Positions 52,262-60,474 of a stretch of 64,000 nt of DNA are shown here, piece after piece (the first letter of the stretch is position 1; every line of letters begins with the position of its first letter). Both the position numbers and the translations under genes were made by a program. The notes beneath the pieces are model-generated. The model did no database searches. It was not told where the DNA came from and saw only the letters and a list, made by a program, of their open reading frames with translations. This stretch comes from Micromonospora_J zhanjiangensis (GTDB taxonomy: Bacteria > Actinomycetota > Actinomycetes > Mycobacteriales > Micromonosporaceae): the NCBI RefSeq assembly GCF_042650605.1, contig NZ_JBHSBN010000015.1, positions 103,857-167,856 on the forward strand. Reading direction: 5' to 3'.

Positions 52262-53406
52262 TTGGTCGGCCATCGCCGCCGCCACTCGTCCATCAGGAAC
52301 ATGAGCTGAAGCTGCCTTCTGTTCAGCCGGGGCAACCGGGAGACCCGCTCCGCGGTCTTCCACTCGTTGAGCCGGTTGACCGCCTCCGAGGCCCACCGCC
52401 CCCGCCCGACGTCGAGGCCGTAGTTCAGGGTCAGAACCGTGGTCAGTGCCCGGACGTAGGCGGCAGCCTCGCCGCGGGTAAGCCGGCTGAGCCGCTCGAC
52501 CTGGGTGGCCGACGACTTGGCGAGCGACAGGGCGACCCCCGGGGTGTGGTTGTCACTCGCTCGTCGCAGCGACGTACGGATCGTTCGACCGGCGATCGGA
52601 TTGAGGGTGAAACGGATAGCGGACGGCTGGTTCTTCTGCTCGTCGTACAGCTCGTAGTAGACCGCGAGTCGGTCCACCTCCAACTCCCAGAAGAGCACGC
52701 TGAGTACGAGTTCGGAGCCGTATCGTGGGCCGAGTCGCCGAAGCCGCTCGACGACGACCGGCGCCAGTCGGGAATTGTGGATCGTGTGCGCCACGAGTCC
52801 CTCGAGGACCTGGTCGCCCGGGCGAGCCCGGTTGAGGTGGCGTAAGCGCCGGGCGGGAACCCCGAGGTTCCGCACCCAGGAGTAGTACTCCCTGCTGGTG
52901 AGTTGCTTCAGCGCGGACCAGAAGATGTCGGGCAATCCGGCGTCTCCGGGGATCCGGCGACTGTCAGTGTGGCTGGTCTCTTCGCCGTCGGCGAACTGGT
53001 GCAGGAACTCGAGCCGCTCCAGGAACTCGGTCTCCAGGTGCCGGATATATCGCACGTAGGGAATTGTCTCGTCGAGTCGACGCTCGCCCTCGTCCGACTT
53101 TTTCGGCGCCACCGTACGCGGCCACCAGATGGTGATGAGCACGGCCTGCACACGGTTCTCGCGAAGCAGGTAGCGGATCAGCTCGAAGTACAGCACGTCC
53201 GTCAACGGCAGGTGCGGACGGGCTGTGAGCGTGTACGCCAAATAGTCCGTCCCGCTGGAACGCAGGCCCCGGAAATGATCGCTGAAGCTTGTCGGATGAG
53301 CCCGGATGCGGGCCGCCCGCTCGATCGCCAGCGCACCGATCCGTTCCCCGAAATAGGCCAGCAAACCGCCTGCCAACAACAGAAGAATCGCAGTCACCGC
53401 GTGCAC
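52258..53406 (-). CDS. Membrane-anchored protein of unknown family
   Basis: Protein of 382 residues. GTG 53406 is chosen because AGGAGG lies six bases upstream; it then starts with a single hydrophobic anchor (HAVTAILLLLAGGLLAYFGE). The remainder is soluble and mostly helical with basic patches: PLTDVLYFELIRYLLRENRV, DIFWSALKQLTSREYYSWVR, VLSVLFWELEVDRLAVYYEL, and RLNRRQLQLMFLMDEWRRRW. No known domain recognised. It is the first gene of the operon and may localise the pathway to the membrane or sense a signal. Its 226-bp upstream gap to the SIS gene holds the promoter; GATCAT on the minus strand near 53445-53455 is a possible -10. Confidence 0.8.
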   Translation of the reverse strand: MHAVTAILLLLAGGLLAYFGERIGALAIERAARIRAHPTSFSDHFRGLRSSGTDYLAYTLTARPHLPLTDVLYFELIRYLLRENRVQAVLITIWWPRTVAPKKSDEGERRLDETIPYVRYIRHLETEFLERLEFLHQFADGEETSHTDSRRIPGDAGLPDIFWSALKQLTSREYYSWVRNLGVPARRLRHLNRARPGDQVLEGLVAHTIHNSRLAPVVVERLRRLGPRYGSELVLSVLFWELEVDRLAVYYELYDEQKNQPSAIRFTLNPIAGRTIRTSLRRASDNHTPGVALSLAKSSATQVERLSRLTRGEAAAYVRALTTVLTLNYGLDVGRGRWASEAVNRLNEWKTAERVSRLPRLNRRQLQLMFLMDEWRRRWPTK

Positions 53407-53632
53407 CTGGGTCCTCCTACCCATCAGTGGATCGGCGCGAAGAATGATCACATTGCAGCGATTCTGCCGGTCGTGCTCCGACACCGGTAAGTGGCCGAGG
53501 AGCCAGTGCTGCCAGCCGATCAGACACGGCGCCCGCGGCTTCGCAGCGGGAGTGCGGAACGTTGATCGCCCGGCCACGGAGTTCGGCGGTCCGGGCCGGG
53601 CCGTTCAGCCAATGACAGCCATCCGGCGCCGG

Positions 53633-54382
53633 TCAGGCGCCCCGGCGGATGCGGCCGGCGTACCGCTCCTCCAAGATCCGATTGTGCTCGTCGCCGGCCG
53701 GGACGTTGGCCGACAGGTAGACCGGTGGCACCTCGCCGGCGTCGACCAGCCGGCCCACCACCTCCACCACGATCTGCTGGGCCAACAACGCCGCGGTGAT
53801 CGAGGAGACCGCGCCCACCGCGCCCCCGCCGGGCAGATCCAGGGTGGCGTCGCCGTACGGGGCGCCGTTGTCCAGCACCACGTCGGCGAAGTCGGTGAGC
53901 TTGCGGCCGGACGGGTGGCGGGAGTCCACCCGCGCCGAGTGCTCCCGGGAGGTGATCGCGATCAACGGGTGGTCGCGCTCCTTGACCAGCGAGGCGAACT
54001 CGACGAGCGCGCCGTTCACGCCCGAGTTCGAGGCGATCACGAACACGTCGGCCGGGCGTACCGGGGCCAGGTCGAGCACCCGGCGGGCCACCGCCGGGTC
54101 GCGTTCCAGTTTGTCGCCGAGCACGCTGGCCGGCTCGTCGCCGAAGAGCACCACGTCCCGCAGGGCGATCCGGTTGGTCGGCACCAGGCCACCGGCCCGG
54201 CCGGCGATCTCCATCGCCAGCGCCTCGGAGTGCCCGGTGCCGAAGGCGTGCACGATCCCGTCGGCCCGCAGCGCGGCGAGGATCAGGTCGGCGGCCCGGC
54301 GCACCGCGTCCCGCTGGCTGTCCGACACCCGCCGCATGGTCGCGGTGACCACGTCCAGGTAGTTCTCGGGGGTCAACGTCAT
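53633..54382 (-). CDS. SIS-domain sugar-phosphate-binding protein
   Basis: Protein of 249 residues with one SIS domain: IVHAFGTGHSEALAMEIAGR, DVFVIASNSGVNGALVEFAS and LIAITSREHSARVDSRHPSG. ATG 54382 follows AAGGAG. Proteins of this type act as phosphosugar isomerases, etherases or regulators; this one belongs to a group of stand-alone actinobacterial SIS proteins, possibly in amino-sugar metabolism. The following minus-strand operon is separate (226-bp gap). Confidence 0.9.
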   Translation of the reverse strand: MTLTPENYLDVVTATMRRVSDSQRDAVRRAADLILAALRADGIVHAFGTGHSEALAMEIAGRAGGLVPTNRIALRDVVLFGDEPASVLGDKLERDPAVARRVLDLAPVRPADVFVIASNSGVNGALVEFASLVKERDHPLIAITSREHSARVDSRHPSGRKLTDFADVVLDNGAPYGDATLDLPGGGAVGAVSSITAALLAQQIVVEVVGRLVDAGEVPPVYLSANVPAGDEHNRILEERYAGRIRRGA

Positions 54383-54463
54383 CTGAGGACTCCTTGCTCG
54401 TCGATTCCGGGCTCACCAGTCTCCGGGCTCATCGATCGCGGGACTCATCGGTTGTGTGGCCGG

Positions 54464-55300
54464 TCAGTCGGCGATCCGGGCCAGGATCGCCTCGGCGAGC
54501 GCGGCCGGCGCCTCGTCCGGGATCCAGTGCGTCACCCCGGCCAGCGCGACGAACCGGTAGTCGCCGGTCACGTGGGCGGCGCACGCCTCGGCGGCGAACC
54601 GGCCGACCGCCACGTCGCCGTCGCTCCAGACGTACGTGGTGGGCACGGTGACCGGGCCGGTGCCGGCCATCTCCTCGGCGGACATCGCCCGGTACCAGTT
54701 CAGGGCGGCGGTGAGCGCGCCCGGCTCGCGCAGCGGCGCGGCGTACGTGTCGACCCGGCCCGCGCCGACCCCGGCCAGCACCCCGCGCAGCGCCGCCGCG
54801 TCGTCGGCCAGCAGCACGTGCTCGGCCTTGCCCGGCTCCCGGAACAACCGCATGTACGACGAGCGTTCGCGCTGCTCGGCGTCGGTCGAGATGGCGTGCG
54901 CGAAGGCCGTCGGGTGCGGCACGGACACCGCGGTCAGGGTGCGCACCCGCTCGGGGTGCCGGGCGGCCAGGGCCCAGGCGACGATGGCGCCCCAGTCGTG
55001 ACCGACCAGGTGCGCGGCGTCCACCCCCAGCGCGTCCAGCACCGCCAGCGCGTCGGCCACGCACTCGGCCAGCCGGTAGTCCTCGACCGCGGCCGGTCGG
55101 GCGCCCGGCGAGTAACCCCGCTGGTTCGGCGCGTAGGTGCGCAGCCCGGCGGCGTGCAGGGCCGGGACCACCGCGTCCCACTCGCCGGCGTGCTGCGGGA
55201 AGCCGTGCAGCAGCAGCGCCGCCGGACCGTCCTCGGGGCCGGCGGCCGCCACGTCGAACGTCAGGCCACGGGCGTCGATCGGCGTCAGGTTGAGGGGCAT
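54464..55300 (-). CDS. Alpha/beta hydrolase (epoxide hydrolase/haloalkane dehalogenase-like)
   Basis: Hydrolase of 278 residues. Oxyanion HG motif LLLHGFPQHAGEWDAVVPAL, nucleophile Asp in AHLVGHDWGAIVAWALA, and the catalytic His in VTHWIPDEAP; the nucleophile Asp is that of epoxide hydrolases and dehalogenases rather than Ser lipases. ATG 55300 overlaps no neighbour. It is close to the TPP riboswitch gene on the other strand, with 80 bp between, but the link is probably only positional. Confidence 0.92.
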   Translation of the reverse strand: MPLNLTPIDARGLTFDVAAAGPEDGPAALLLHGFPQHAGEWDAVVPALHAAGLRTYAPNQRGYSPGARPAAVEDYRLAECVADALAVLDALGVDAAHLVGHDWGAIVAWALAARHPERVRTLTAVSVPHPTAFAHAISTDAEQRERSSYMRLFREPGKAEHVLLADDAAALRGVLAGVGAGRVDTYAAPLREPGALTAALNWYRAMSAEEMAGTGPVTVPTTYVWSDGDVAVGRFAAEACAAHVTGDYRFVALAGVTHWIPDEAPAALAEAILARIAD

Positions 55301-55381
55301 GACACATCACCCTACCCACGCCCGGTCCGCGCTGGTCTCCCGGCGCAGGTCAGTGCTAGCGTCTGCGGAACAACTTCACAT

Positions 55382-55466
<85 letters not shown>

Positions 55467-55557
55467 TCGGTCGACCTCCAGCCGCGCCGTGTTCCGGTGA
55501 CAAACCGGACGCGGCGTGCGTCTTGCCTGGTTCGTACGAGAACTGGGAGGCAACATC

Positions 55558-56130
55558 GTGAACAACCGTTGGCGCACCGTGGACATCGTCGTGGCGGCGG
55601 TGCTCGGCGTCGCGTTCGGCGTCATCTTCTGGGCCTGGGGCGTGCTGTGGAACGGCCCCGCCGAGGCGATCCCGCTGCCCGGTCGGGCGGCCATCTACGG
55701 CATGTGGCTGGTACCGGGGGTGCTCGGCGCGCTGGTCGTCCGCAAGCCGGGAGCCGCCTTCTTCACCCTGACCGTGGCCGCCCTGGTCTCGGTGGCGCTG
55801 GGCACGAGCTGGGGTTGGACCATCGTGGTGCAGGGGCCACTGGAGGCGCTCGGCGCCGAGCTGGGCTTCGCCCTGTTCGCGTACCGGTCGTACCGGCTGC
55901 CGGTGGCGCTGCTGTCGGCCGCGCTGGCCGGGCTGGCCGCCGCCGTCTACGACATGCTCGTCTGGTACGTCGGCAACTCGTGGACCAGCTTCGGCATACC
56001 GTACATCGCGATCGTCGTGGTCAGCTCCGTGGTGATCGCCGGTCTCGGCGGGGTCGCCCTGACCCGCGCCCTGGCCGACACCGGCGTCCTGGACCGTTTC
56101 CCCGCCGCCCGTACCCGCCCCACGGTCTGA
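55558..56130 (+). CDS. ykoE: ECF transporter substrate-binding component for thiamine precursor (YkoE)
   Basis: Membrane protein of 190 residues with five or six helices: VDIVVAAVLGVAFGVIFWAW, MWLVPGVLGALVVRKPGAAF and IVVQGPLEALGAELGFALFA, the W/G-rich pattern of YkoE-type S components for hydroxymethylpyrimidine. GTG 55558 has GGGAGG seven bases upstream. First gene of a TPP-riboswitch-controlled operon with ykoD and ykoC. Confidence 0.93.
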   Translation: MNNRWRTVDIVVAAVLGVAFGVIFWAWGVLWNGPAEAIPLPGRAAIYGMWLVPGVLGALVVRKPGAAFFTLTVAALVSVALGTSWGWTIVVQGPLEALGAELGFALFAYRSYRLPVALLSAALAGLAAAVYDMLVWYVGNSWTSFGIPYIAIVVVSSVVIAGLGGVALTRALADTGVLDRFPAARTRPTV

Positions 56131-56136
56131 CCCCCG

Positions 56137-57825
56137 ATGGCTGAGTCGATCATGGGGTGGGGGACGGGACCCGCCACCCATCTCATGGTCAGGCCCACCG
56201 GGCGGGTACGGGTCAGCGGGTTCGGCTGGCGGCACGCGCGCCGACGGGCCTGGGCCTGCCGGGGCGTCGACCTGCGGATCGACGCCGGGGAGCGGGTGCT
56301 GTTGCTGGGCCCGTCCGGAGCCGGGAAGTCGACGTTGCTGGCGGCACTGGCCGGCCTGCTCGCCGAGGACTCGGGCGAGCGGGAGGGCACCGTCGAGATC
56401 GACGGGCTCGACCCGCGGGCGGCCCGGGACCGGGTCGGCATCGTCTTCCAGGACCCGCAGACCCAACTCGTGATGAGCCGGGCCGGCGACGACGTGGCGT
56501 TCGGGCTGGAGAACCGCGGGCTGTCGACCGAGCGGATCTGGCCCCGGGTGGACGAGGCGCTGCGCCGGGTCGGCTTCCCGTACCGCCGGGACCGGCCCAC
56601 CGTGGCGCTCTCCGGCGGCGAACAGCAGCGGCTCGCGCTGGCCGGCGCGCTCGCGCCGCGACCGGGCCTGCTGCTGCTGGACGAACCGACCGCCAACCTC
56701 GACCCGGCCGGCGCCGCCCTGGTCCGCGCGGCGATCGCCGGGGCGCTCGCCCCGGACACCACGCTGATCCTGGTCGAGCACCGGGTCACCGAGGCGTTGC
56801 CGCTGGTCGACCGGGTGGTCGTGCTGGAACCCGGCGGCGGCGTCCGGGCCGACGGCCCGCCCGACACCGTCTTCACCGAGCACGGCGCCGCCCTCGCCGC
56901 CGCGGGCGTCTGGGTACCTGATCAGCCAGGCACCGGCGTCCGGGTTCCCCGCCGGGCCGGCCCGGGCGCCCGGGTCCCGGACCGCCCGGGCACCGACATC
57001 CGGGGCCAGCACGGGCACCCCGGCCCCGACGGCCGGGCCGCCGCCCACCCGATCGCGGCGGCACCGGGCGAGGTGTTGATCACCGCCGGCCGGGTCGGCC
57101 TGCCGGGCCGGCTGGCGCCGACCGATCTGACGGTACGGGCCGGCGAGGCGCTCGCCGTGCTGGGCCCGAACGGCGCCGGCAAGTCGACTCTCGCGTTGCT
57201 GCTGGGCGGCCTGCTCAGGCCCGGGACCGGCCGGGTGTCGGCGAGCCCGGCCCTGGCCGGTCGGGACGCCGGTACGCCACCGCACCGCTGGCGGGCACCG
57301 GCGCTGGCCCGTCGGATCGGGTCGGTGTTCCAGAATCCCGAACACCAGTTCGTCACCGGCACGGTCTTCGACGAGTTGGCGCTCGGCCCCCGCCGCACCG
57401 GCCGGCCCGAGGAGGCGGTCCGGACCACCGTCGACGAGTTGCTGACCCGGCTGCGGTTGGACCGGTTGGCCGGCGCCAACCCGTACACCCTGTCCGGGGG
57501 TGAGGCGCGGCGGCTGAGCGTGGCGACGGCGTTGGCCACGGCGCCCCGCCTGCTGGTCTGCGACGAGCCGACGTTCGGCCAGGACCGGCGGACCTGGCGG
57601 GAACTCGTCGAGTTTTTCGCCGAGCTGCGCGCCGCCGGCCACGGCATCGTCACCGTCACCCACGACGCCGATTTCGTCGCCGCCCTGGCCGACCGCCGCC
57701 TCACGCTGGACCGCCCGGCCGGCACGGACCCGACGCCCACCGTGGTTGCCGCGCCGGCCACCGACGGCGGCTCGCGCGCCGCCCGTGGCCGATCCCCCGG
57801 CGGTACGGCGCGGGGGCGGTCGTGA
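56137..57825 (+). CDS. ykoD: ECF transporter ATPase, two ABC domains fused (YkoD)
   Basis: Double ATPase of 562 residues. First domain: Walker A LLLGPSGAGKSTL, signature VALSGGEQQRLALAGALA, Walker B LLLLDEPTANLDP. Second domain: Walker A VLGPNGAGKSTLALLLGG, signature TLSGGEARRLSVATALA, Walker B LVCDEPTFGQD. A Pro/Arg/Gly-rich linker near residues 265-305 joins them. ATG 56137 is taken as start; ATG 56185 is possible. Its stop overlaps ykoC (GTGA). Confidence 0.93.
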   Translation: MAESIMGWGTGPATHLMVRPTGRVRVSGFGWRHARRRAWACRGVDLRIDAGERVLLLGPSGAGKSTLLAALAGLLAEDSGEREGTVEIDGLDPRAARDRVGIVFQDPQTQLVMSRAGDDVAFGLENRGLSTERIWPRVDEALRRVGFPYRRDRPTVALSGGEQQRLALAGALAPRPGLLLLDEPTANLDPAGAALVRAAIAGALAPDTTLILVEHRVTEALPLVDRVVVLEPGGGVRADGPPDTVFTEHGAALAAAGVWVPDQPGTGVRVPRRAGPGARVPDRPGTDIRGQHGHPGPDGRAAAHPIAAAPGEVLITAGRVGLPGRLAPTDLTVRAGEALAVLGPNGAGKSTLALLLGGLLRPGTGRVSASPALAGRDAGTPPHRWRAPALARRIGSVFQNPEHQFVTGTVFDELALGPRRTGRPEEAVRTTVDELLTRLRLDRLAGANPYTLSGGEARRLSVATALATAPRLLVCDEPTFGQDRRTWRELVEFFAELRAAGHGIVTVTHDADFVAALADRRLTLDRPAGTDPTPTVVAAPATDGGSRAARGRSPGGTARGRS

Positions 57826-58622
57826 TCGACCTCGCCACCGCCCCGAGCGGTACGGCACCGCTGGCCCGGCGCAACCCGGTCGCCAAGGTCGCCGCCGCGC
57901 TGGTCTTCTCGCTGGCCGTGATCGCCACGCTCGACCCGGTCACGCCGGCCGTCGCCATCGCCGTGGAACTGGCGGTGCTGCCGCTGTTCGGGGTGCGCTA
58001 CCGGACGCTGCGGAGGATGGCCTGGCCGTTGCTGCTCAGCGCGCTCGGCGTGACGGTGAGCCTGCTGCTGTTCGCCGCCGACCGGTCCGGCACCGTGCTG
58101 GCCACCGCCGGTCCGGTGGTGGTGACCACCGGCGTGCTGACCACCGCGCTCGGCCTGGGCCTGCGGATCATCGCGGTGGCGCTGCCGGGCGTGCTCGTGT
58201 TCGCCGGCACCGACCCGACCGACCTGGCCGACGCGCTGATCCAGAACGTGAAGGCGCCGGCCCGATTCGCCATCGGCACCCTCGCCGCGTTCCGGCTGGT
58301 GCCGCTGCTCGGCCAGGAATGGCAGATGATCAGCATGGCCCGCCGGGCGCGCGGGGTGGACGCCGGCCGCAACCCGGTGGCCGCGCTGCGGCTCTTCGTC
58401 TCCACCGGGTTCACCTTGCTGGTCGGGGCGATCCGGCGGGGCACCCGGCTGGCCACCGCGATGGACGCCCGCGGCTTCGACTCGGGCCTGCCCCGCAGCG
58501 TGGCCCGGGTCCAGCGATTCACCCCCGCCGACGCGGCCCTGATTGCCGGCGCGACCCTACTGGCCGGCGCCGCCCTGACGGTCAGCATCGCCCTGGACGT
58601 CTTCCGCCCGATCACCGGATAG
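57822..58622 (+). CDS. ykoC: ECF transporter transmembrane coupling component (YkoC)
   Basis: Membrane protein of 266 residues of the EcfT family: KVAAALVFSLAVIATLDPVT, LGLGLRIIAVALPGVLVFAG and the coupling-helix segments MISMARRARGVDAG and TAMDARGFDSGLPRS, whose AR(R/G)-rich motifs contact the ATPase. GTG 57822 overlaps the ykoD stop. The operon completes a TPP-controlled uptake system for the thiamine pyrimidine. Confidence 0.93.
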   Translation: MIDLATAPSGTAPLARRNPVAKVAAALVFSLAVIATLDPVTPAVAIAVELAVLPLFGVRYRTLRRMAWPLLLSALGVTVSLLLFAADRSGTVLATAGPVVVTTGVLTTALGLGLRIIAVALPGVLVFAGTDPTDLADALIQNVKAPARFAIGTLAAFRLVPLLGQEWQMISMARRARGVDAGRNPVAALRLFVSTGFTLLVGAIRRGTRLATAMDARGFDSGLPRSVARVQRFTPADAALIAGATLLAGAALTVSIALDVFRPITG

Positions 58623-58696
58623 CACAATCCGAAAGTAGCTCTGTCGGAACTTTGCGCATCCATTGACTTAGAGAGATGTTAAAAATACTCTCCGTT

Positions 58697-58775
58697 AGCG
58701 CCCGGAGTCGTCCTCCTGGGCTTGGCTCCGTGGGCCGGGTAGCCCGGGGGTGTGCTCCCCGGGCTACCCGTTACG
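58697..58775 (+). ncRNA. Candidate small RNA with strong promoter and terminator, no ORF
   Basis: TTGACT (58663-58668) and TACTCT (58686-58691) with a 17-bp spacer make a good vegetative promoter. A start near 58697 and the perfect 13-bp hairpin at 58737-58769 would give an 70-80-nt transcript without an open frame, in a gap between ykoC and the minus-strand ribbon-helix-helix gene. It may instead be a leader or a chance promoter; the hairpin also terminates the opposing gene. No known RNA family recognised. Confidence 0.4.
58737..58769. terminator. Perfect 13-bp hairpin
   Basis: GGGTAGCCCGGGG (58737-58749) and its complement (58757-58769) around a seven-base loop. It lies 13 bases after the stop of the minus-strand ribbon-helix-helix gene and downstream of ykoC; no U-run is visible on either strand. 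Confidence 0.75.
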
Positions 58776-58781
58776 CGTGGA

Positions 58782-59111
58782 TCAGACGATGTGGATTCGC
58801 TCCAACTCGCCATCCTGATGCTTCACCCGGAGCACGCCCGCATCGCGCTGCATGATCTCGTTCACGATCGCGTAGACCTGCAAAGCGCGATTGATCGTGT
58901 CCGTCTTGCTGTATCCGGTGTCGGCACTGATCTGCTCCAGGGCCTGGATCGCCTGGCGGTTGAGGTTGACGGTGACCCTCGTCAGACCACTTCCGCCATG
59001 CGTACCCTCCGGCGTATCCGCCGGGGGGCCAACCGCCGCACCTTTCTTTGCCGACGAATCCGAGGCCACCAAATTACCCGACCGAGTTCCAAGGACGTCC
59101 GTCCTCGCCAT
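58782..59111 (-). CDS. Ribbon-helix-helix DNA-binding protein
   Basis: Protein of 109 residues. A disordered N-terminus of about 40 residues (SDSSAKKGAAVGPPADTPEG) precedes the domain LTRVTVNLNRQAIQALEQIS and ADTGYSKTDTINRALQVYAI, a ParD/CopG-like fold. ATG 59111 follows AGGAGGGGG. Upstream lie a perfect 10-bp inverted repeat and an overlapping palindrome with AGTAGT half-sites, good candidate operators for its autoregulation. Such proteins regulate plasmids and integrative elements; no toxin gene is adjacent. Confidence 0.85.
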   Translation of the reverse strand: MARTDVLGTRSGNLVASDSSAKKGAAVGPPADTPEGTHGGSGLTRVTVNLNRQAIQALEQISADTGYSKTDTINRALQVYAIVNEIMQRDAGVLRVKHQDGELERIHIV

Positions 59112-59525
59112 AGCTCGCGCCCCCTCCTGGTGAGCGTTGCGACGATACGTAGAGTAGTCAACCACCTTCAGTAGTTGACTACTTAACGTAACATGTGCAT
59201 CTAACCATCGTGACTATATACCTCTCAGTAGCCATCTAGAAGCAGTACCTCCGTACTGTAAGAGCCCATGCTTTCATCCGGTTGCACGAGGCGCCAGAGG
59301 TCAGCCCGGTCCTTCGCTAGATAGCACGTATCAAATTCATCGCTGGTTCAGCTCCTTGGTAAGCGACCTTGTAACATGTGATCGTTACTTGTAACGAAGG
59401 CCACACCTTCATGCAGCAATCATGCTTACTTTCCTTGCACAGGATGTAGCGGTCACACGGGCCGAGAGGGTACGTTGACACCCCCAAGCGTCACCTTCTG
59501 TAACCCGAGGGCGGAGCAGAGCACG
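59112..59525. promoter_or_regulatory. Long divergent regulatory gap, visibly lower GC
   Basis: No gene seen in 414 bp apart from the palindromes above. CTTGTAAC occurs twice at 59368-59375 and 59388-59395, exactly 20 bp apart, with GTTAC inverted between, like a regulator binding array. CAGTAC and GTACTG near 59255-59270 form a small hairpin. The region is richer in A and T than neighbouring chromosomal DNA, supporting foreign origin. Confidence 0.55.
59153..59183. promoter_or_regulatory. Palindromic operators with AGTAGT half-sites
   Basis: AGTAGTCAAC (59153-59162) and GTTGACTACT (59174-59183) are perfect 10-bp arms; within the right part AGTAGT (59170-59175) and ACTACT (59178-59183) form a second palindrome. 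A further GTAGTCAA is at 61101-61108 before the GntR gene. The site is 42 bp or so upstream of the ribbon-helix-helix start, consistent with autoregulation. Confidence 0.7.
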
Positions 59526-59981
59526 ATGCGGAAAGAGCACGACCAGGAACTGGACCTCGCCGGATCATCCGACCCGCAGCAGGCCCTGCCATCCGGTGGA
59601 GGCAGGTTGGCCTCTTCCAGGCACATAGAGTTGCCGCCAGGTGACGAAGTTGTTCTCGCCGCTGCCGAAGTGCCGACGGAGGCCTCCGTGACGGCCGCTC
59701 ACTCCGATTCGTCCAACACGACCGTCAAGTTACGCATCCGGGAGTGGGTTGACCTCCGCCTCGGTCTGGCCGAGGCCGGCCGGGACGCGGGTAGGACCGG
59801 CACGGTGGTCCTCATCGCCCTGATAGCCGTCGGCGCCTTTGTGCTTCCGCTGGCGCTGACCACAGAAGCCTCCGACAGCACTCGTATCACCCTGTCAGCC
59901 ATCACCGGTGGCAGCGTGCTGCTTTTCAGCCTTATGTACCTGCTGGTCGCACCGCTGATCCATCGGTGCCGCAACAAGTAG
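59526..59981 (+). CDS. Small protein with two C-terminal membrane helices
   Basis: Protein of 151 residues from ATG 59526 (CGGAG eight bases upstream; TTG 59475 is less likely). A charged N-terminal half (residues 1-85) precedes WVDLRLGLAEAGRDAG and two hydrophobic segments (TVVLIALIAVGAFVLPLALT and LSAITGGSVLLFSLMYLLVA). Function unknown. It leads a pair with the next gene (gap 21 bp). Confidence 0.65.
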   Translation: MRKEHDQELDLAGSSDPQQALPSGGGRLASSRHIELPPGDEVVLAAAEVPTEASVTAAHSDSSNTTVKLRIREWVDLRLGLAEAGRDAGRTGTVVLIALIAVGAFVLPLALTTEASDSTRITLSAITGGSVLLFSLMYLLVAPLIHRCRNK

Positions 59982-60002
59982 TCAGCGTCCTAAGGGGATG
60001 AA

Positions 60003-60290
60003 ATGATCATCGAGTTTGAGCTTCGTCCGGCACCCCGGCCAACCGGACGCCACCTTCAGCCGAACGACATGGAGGTCCGTCTCAGGGCGGCACAGCTCCG
60101 CGAGCTTATCGATCGCATCCTTGCCCGGCCTTCCACCGCCATTGACGAGACTGACATGGACGCGCTGGGTGAGGGAACCGCACTACTCTCGAAGTCCGTG
60201 CTCCGCGCCTCGCTCCTCAACGAACTGCGCCCTCAGTACGAGGCGCACGCTCTACCGGCGGCCATCCCGCAAGAGCGCTGCGCGGCCTGA
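60003..60290 (+). CDS. Small hypothetical protein in accessory patch
   Basis: Protein of 95 residues. Contains MIIEFELRPAPRPTGRHLQP, VRLRAAQLRELIDRILARPS and DMDALGEGTALLSKSVLRAS. ATG 60003 follows AAGGGGATGAA. Follows the two-helix membrane gene by 21 bp, so probably the same transcript. Function unknown; likely mobile-element accessory. Confidence 0.6.
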   Translation: MIIEFELRPAPRPTGRHLQPNDMEVRLRAAQLRELIDRILARPSTAIDETDMDALGEGTALLSKSVLRASLLNELRPQYEAHALPAAIPQERCAA

Positions 60291-60474
60291 ACCGAGGCGC
60301 TCGCCAGGCTCGCCCGACCGCGGCCGGACTAGCCGCGCCGCGACGGTCGCCAGCCCCGGCCGCCGCCACGACGGCGAGCGTGACCGTCAGCGCGGGAAAG
60401 TAGGTCAACTGCGCCCACGTGACGGCTCGGCCGTTCATCAGGAACGACACCCACTGCGGGTAGGGGATCAACAC
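60217..60474 (-). CDS. Small single-helix membrane protein, uncertain
   Basis: Frame of 85 residues from GTG 60474, whose first part overlaps the upstream stop as in a coupled gene. It starts VLIPYPQWVSFLMNGRAVTW followed by a hydrophobic LTYFPALTVTLAVVAAAGAG, then a basic tail. The 3' part overlaps the 60003-60290 gene on the other strand by 74 bp, so at least one of the two ends must be doubtful. Confidence 0.4.
   Translation of the reverse strand: MLIPYPQWVSFLMNGRAVTWAQLTYFPALTVTLAVVAAAGAGDRRGAASPAAVGRAWRAPRFRPRSALAGWPPVERAPRTEGAVR

Noticed and set aside
50454..53406. RiPP precursor peptide gene near the radical SAM gene
   Set aside because: Genes overlap throughout, leaving no room in the operon, and the 226-bp upstream gap shows no small frame with a convincing ribosome site and leader-like sequence.
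58737..58769. Hairpin considered as attachment site or tRNA fragment
   Set aside because: No tRNA arms or conserved T-loop sequence, and no second copy in the window; a terminator explains it.
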